From Ptychodera flava (lineage: Eukaryota > Hemichordata > Enteropneusta > Ptychoderidae), in the NCBI RefSeq assembly GCF_041260155.1, contig NC_091931.1:21326654-21390653 (forward strand): DNA of 64,000 nt, given 5' to 3'. The notes under the pieces were generated by a model that worked only from the letters and a program-made list of their open reading frames with translations, was not told the DNA's origin and did not search any database. Below are positions 61,501 through 64,000 of this stretch, piece after piece. The translations under genes and the position numbers were made by a program. How positions within the stretch are numbered: the stretch's first letter is position 1; each line of letters begins with the position of its first letter.

Positions 61501-64000
61501 GATCTAGTATCGCCATCTGTGAACGCTGGGTGGCCGCCTGTGAGACACTGACCGTGCAGTTCTGGAAGAGGTACACACCACATCAGTGGAAGGGGGAGAA
61601 GTATGTGCCTGAGGGACTTGTCAATCTGGGAGCAAGGCTGGAGGAAGTAAGTGTGCTGGCCCACTGAGATTCATCCAGTGACAGACATTGCACCCTCTGT
61701 TGAGCGTCCTACTACAATGATACTCATAGATACACATATGTATGAACAGACACAAACCATTGCTGTGAAGAATTCAAATCTGGAAAATTATCATTGTACT
61801 GTGATTGACTAGATCATTAGTAAATCATCCATTCACTGGTCACAAAGATACTGAAGTGAACTGAGTCGTTGGCAAACTTTCTGGAGTTTACTTGTATAGT
61901 ATAATATTTTGTAATTCTTCATCACCAAGGTTAGCAAGAATCCATCGCTATCAATGGTGAGTGTTGGCCTGTTAATAGGAAATTGTTGTGAACTGGTTGT
62001 AGAGCATGGTTGTAGATCATTGTACACTTTAACCAACAGGCAGTCAATATTTGACATTCTGCAACCTTGCTGTATTTTCACAGGTATCAACTCTAAGAAC
62101 CGTGCATGAACAGCTTGTGCGATTGCTCTCCAACAGTGAACAGCAAGAACTCCGCACAGCCGGTGCCTTTGCACCATTTAGTGGTCTGAACCCATTGCAA
62201 TACAACCCATACACTCAGCCACTGTGGAGGGCTGCTGTGGATCAATATGAACGAGGTAATTAAATGACTAATATATGAAGGCCCAGTTATAAGCTTGTAC
62301 CATGCTACAAGGATCACATCAACCATGAAAACGAGAAAATTTGGTAAACCTGGATTTGGTTGAACTACGGCTTTTATAACTTTGTTAATACATTTCCTGT
62401 AGTAACACAAGTTTCTTTTTCTGAAATCAAATATTGAAATTTGACACTAGTTGTAGTCAGAGACAAGCTTAAAGGTAGTGTGCATCTCTAAAGTGAAGGA
62501 CCTATACTTTTGCTCAAACTTTCCTCAAGGAAACTTTTAACCTTTCTCTTTCAAAGTCAAGTGTGAAAATCAGGGGTCACTATTGAGATTTTGTACCAGA
62601 GAAACAAATTACCTTACATTTAAAGATATTTTAAACTCAAATGGCCATCATCCTTGTGTCTCATGTTAAACTCTTTGGACAAAAAAATGAAATTTTCAAT
62701 TTTCAAAAAAAATAGGAGTGTGAAAATTTTTACCATTCCAAGACCTTCAAAACGGGCCCACACAAGTGGTAGATCAGAAAAAAAAATTTCAAGAAGTTTA
62801 GAATCTGAATATCTTTCCCCAAGGCACCTTCTACCTTATACATGTAACAAAATGCATGTGTTCTGTTTTACTCAGCGATGGTACCAGCAGAACAGAGGAT
62901 TGCAGGCAAACTGAGAACTCAGTTCAGAGAGTTGGAGGCTAACTCCCATCAGTTGCTGAGAGAATTCCAACGATACAAAGAATTAGTGAAAAGACAAAAC
63001 ATCAGCAAGGAGCTGGTGGCTGAAAGGTTAGGCAACACTTTCATTCTGCAAAGTTATCAGCATAAAAAAGAACAATTTACTGTGACGTCATATGTATTTT
63101 TAATATAAAAACAATCAGTCTTTGAACTCTTTCATTGGCTTGAGCCATCCGTATTGTTTTGAGTATTGTCATTGGATGTATATTGAATTGAGTGTATGCT
63201 CAAATGTCTTGGAAAGTCTTACAATTTCAAAACACTCTTGGAAAAATCCCGTGAAAGTTCAGTTGACTCCCAGTAAAATCAGATAACCTGCTTGCAATCT
63301 GCAAAATCACTTGCAGTAAACTATTTTAAAATAATAAATGTTGCGATGGCATTTTACAAAATTTTGGGCGGTTCAGGCTGAGCTGATCATGCCATTACAT
63401 CACTCCTGTATTATGGTGTATCAAGACCTCAAATACTTCTTGCCAACTTTTGGAAAATGCCAGAAAGTCCTAGAATTTTCAGTCACTTCAGTGGTACGTG
63501 TAACTCACCTGGAATCTTAATCTACACTCAAAGCAAAGGTCTACATGTAGCTGTAGCATGACACAAACATTGCATCGTTTCTTGATTCGGCAGTGGTTTG
63601 TTCATCAACTCGCACACATTATCTAAATGTAATTCTATCACATCAATTTACAGGGAGACCTTACTGGGTCAACTGCAGGTGTACGTCAAGACCATCAGAG
63701 ATGACTTCATCACCAGGACCAGCGATGGCACATCACCATCTGGCAAAAATCTCCCTGAGGTTGTCAATAACATCGTGTGGGTCAGACAGCTTGAAGCGAA
63801 GGTTAGTCAGCTGGTTATTCTTTAGCTTCTGAAAGGCTGTCTCTGATTGGCTCATCTTTATCAGTTGGACTGCATTGTATCCAATGAAAAATTCCTCTCT
63901 AAGATGTAAAAAGTATCTGTGGCATCATTTGTTGATTTTGAACAATGAAAGGCATTGTTGGAGTGATTGAAAGGACACTACCATAATTTCAGGTATCTCT
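58551..64000 (+). CDS. DYNC2H1: Cytoplasmic dynein 2 heavy chain 1, N-terminal part (runs off the window)
   Basis: Eight complete coding exons: 58551-58751, 59299-59445, 59968-60124, 60622-60885, 61414-61646, 62084-62255, 62876-63026 and 63654-63801. They total 1473 bases (491 codons) with matching phases. A ninth acceptor lies at 63991-63992. The protein follows human DYNC2H1 from its start: RKEFLLATTGNYFG, LNSFLDDGN, DTKEKVLVFFKLQPDVIT, WSRNFDPKLQSLLSELEAGL, GILTPTDEIQYW, GGAFGRYVQRKLGSLDLW, FSGLNPLQYNPYTQPLWRAA, VPAEQRIAGKL, YKELVKRQNISKEL and EVVNNIVWVRQLEAK. This is the tail region that dimerises and binds intermediate chains; the AAA motor would lie far downstream. Dynein-2 drives retrograde intraflagellar transport in cilia. 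The frame is open upstream of 58551, but alignment to the human start favours this ATG. The end of exon 3 could instead be 60121. Confidence 0.96.
62468..62840 (+). repeat. Dispersed repeat family, copy 3
   Basis: Shared blocks: CTTAAAGGTAGTGTGCATCT, CAAACTTTCCTCAAGGAAAC, AAAATCAGGGGTCAC, GATTTTGTACCAGAGAAACA, AAACTCAAATGGCCATCATC, CCCACACAAGTGGTAGATCA and AGTTTAGAATCTGAATATCT. It is the fullest copy in the window. It lies in a DYNC2H1 intron and ends about 35 bases before the acceptor of the exon at 62876. Confidence 0.65.

Overview
This is nuclear DNA from an intron-rich animal, about 64 kb. Coding exons are short, have GT/AG borders and compatible phases, and are separated by AT-rich introns full of microsatellites and transposon debris. 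The recognisable proteins (DCUN1D5, DYNC2H1) are very close to their vertebrate counterparts. Together with the repeat content this suggests a marine invertebrate, most likely a deuterostome (hemichordate, echinoderm or cephalochordate). I cannot fix the species from sequence alone.

Layout. From 1 to 9.2 kb there is little coding sequence: long GA/CT microsatellites and one candidate two-exon gene for a 59-residue secreted peptide (2254-2710). From 15.58 down to 9.23 kb, minus strand, lies an eight-exon gene for a 416-residue kinase-fold protein with a signal-peptide-like N-terminus, a strongly cationic segment and altered catalytic motifs; two LINE fragments sit in its introns. Diverging from it on the plus strand (19.33-24.74 kb) is an unrecognised gene interrupted by an in-frame TAA. 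Its last exons resemble the linker exons of the kinase gene, so the two may be diverged relatives.

From 28.27 to about 56.95 kb, minus strand, is a complete DCUN1D5 gene (DCN1-like NEDD8 ligase, 232 aa) with one 17-kb intron. Its long introns hold TIR elements (one with a seven-copy 226-bp tandem array), a 480-bp foldback element and several CpG-rich patches. Head to head with it, from about 57 kb to beyond the window end, is DYNC2H1, the heavy chain of the intraflagellar-transport dynein; the first eight coding exons (491 codons) are present. The DCUN1D5/DYNC2H1 pair is also head to head in human, so this is ancient microsynteny with a likely shared promoter near 57.0 kb (NRF1-like and YY1-like sites).

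CpG content is mosaic: rich from 1 to 20.6 kb and in patches at about 37, 42.5-45.3 and 56-57.6 kb, poor elsewhere. This fits the gene-body methylation pattern of invertebrates. No tRNA, rRNA, CRISPR, LTR or capsid-bearing element was recognised.
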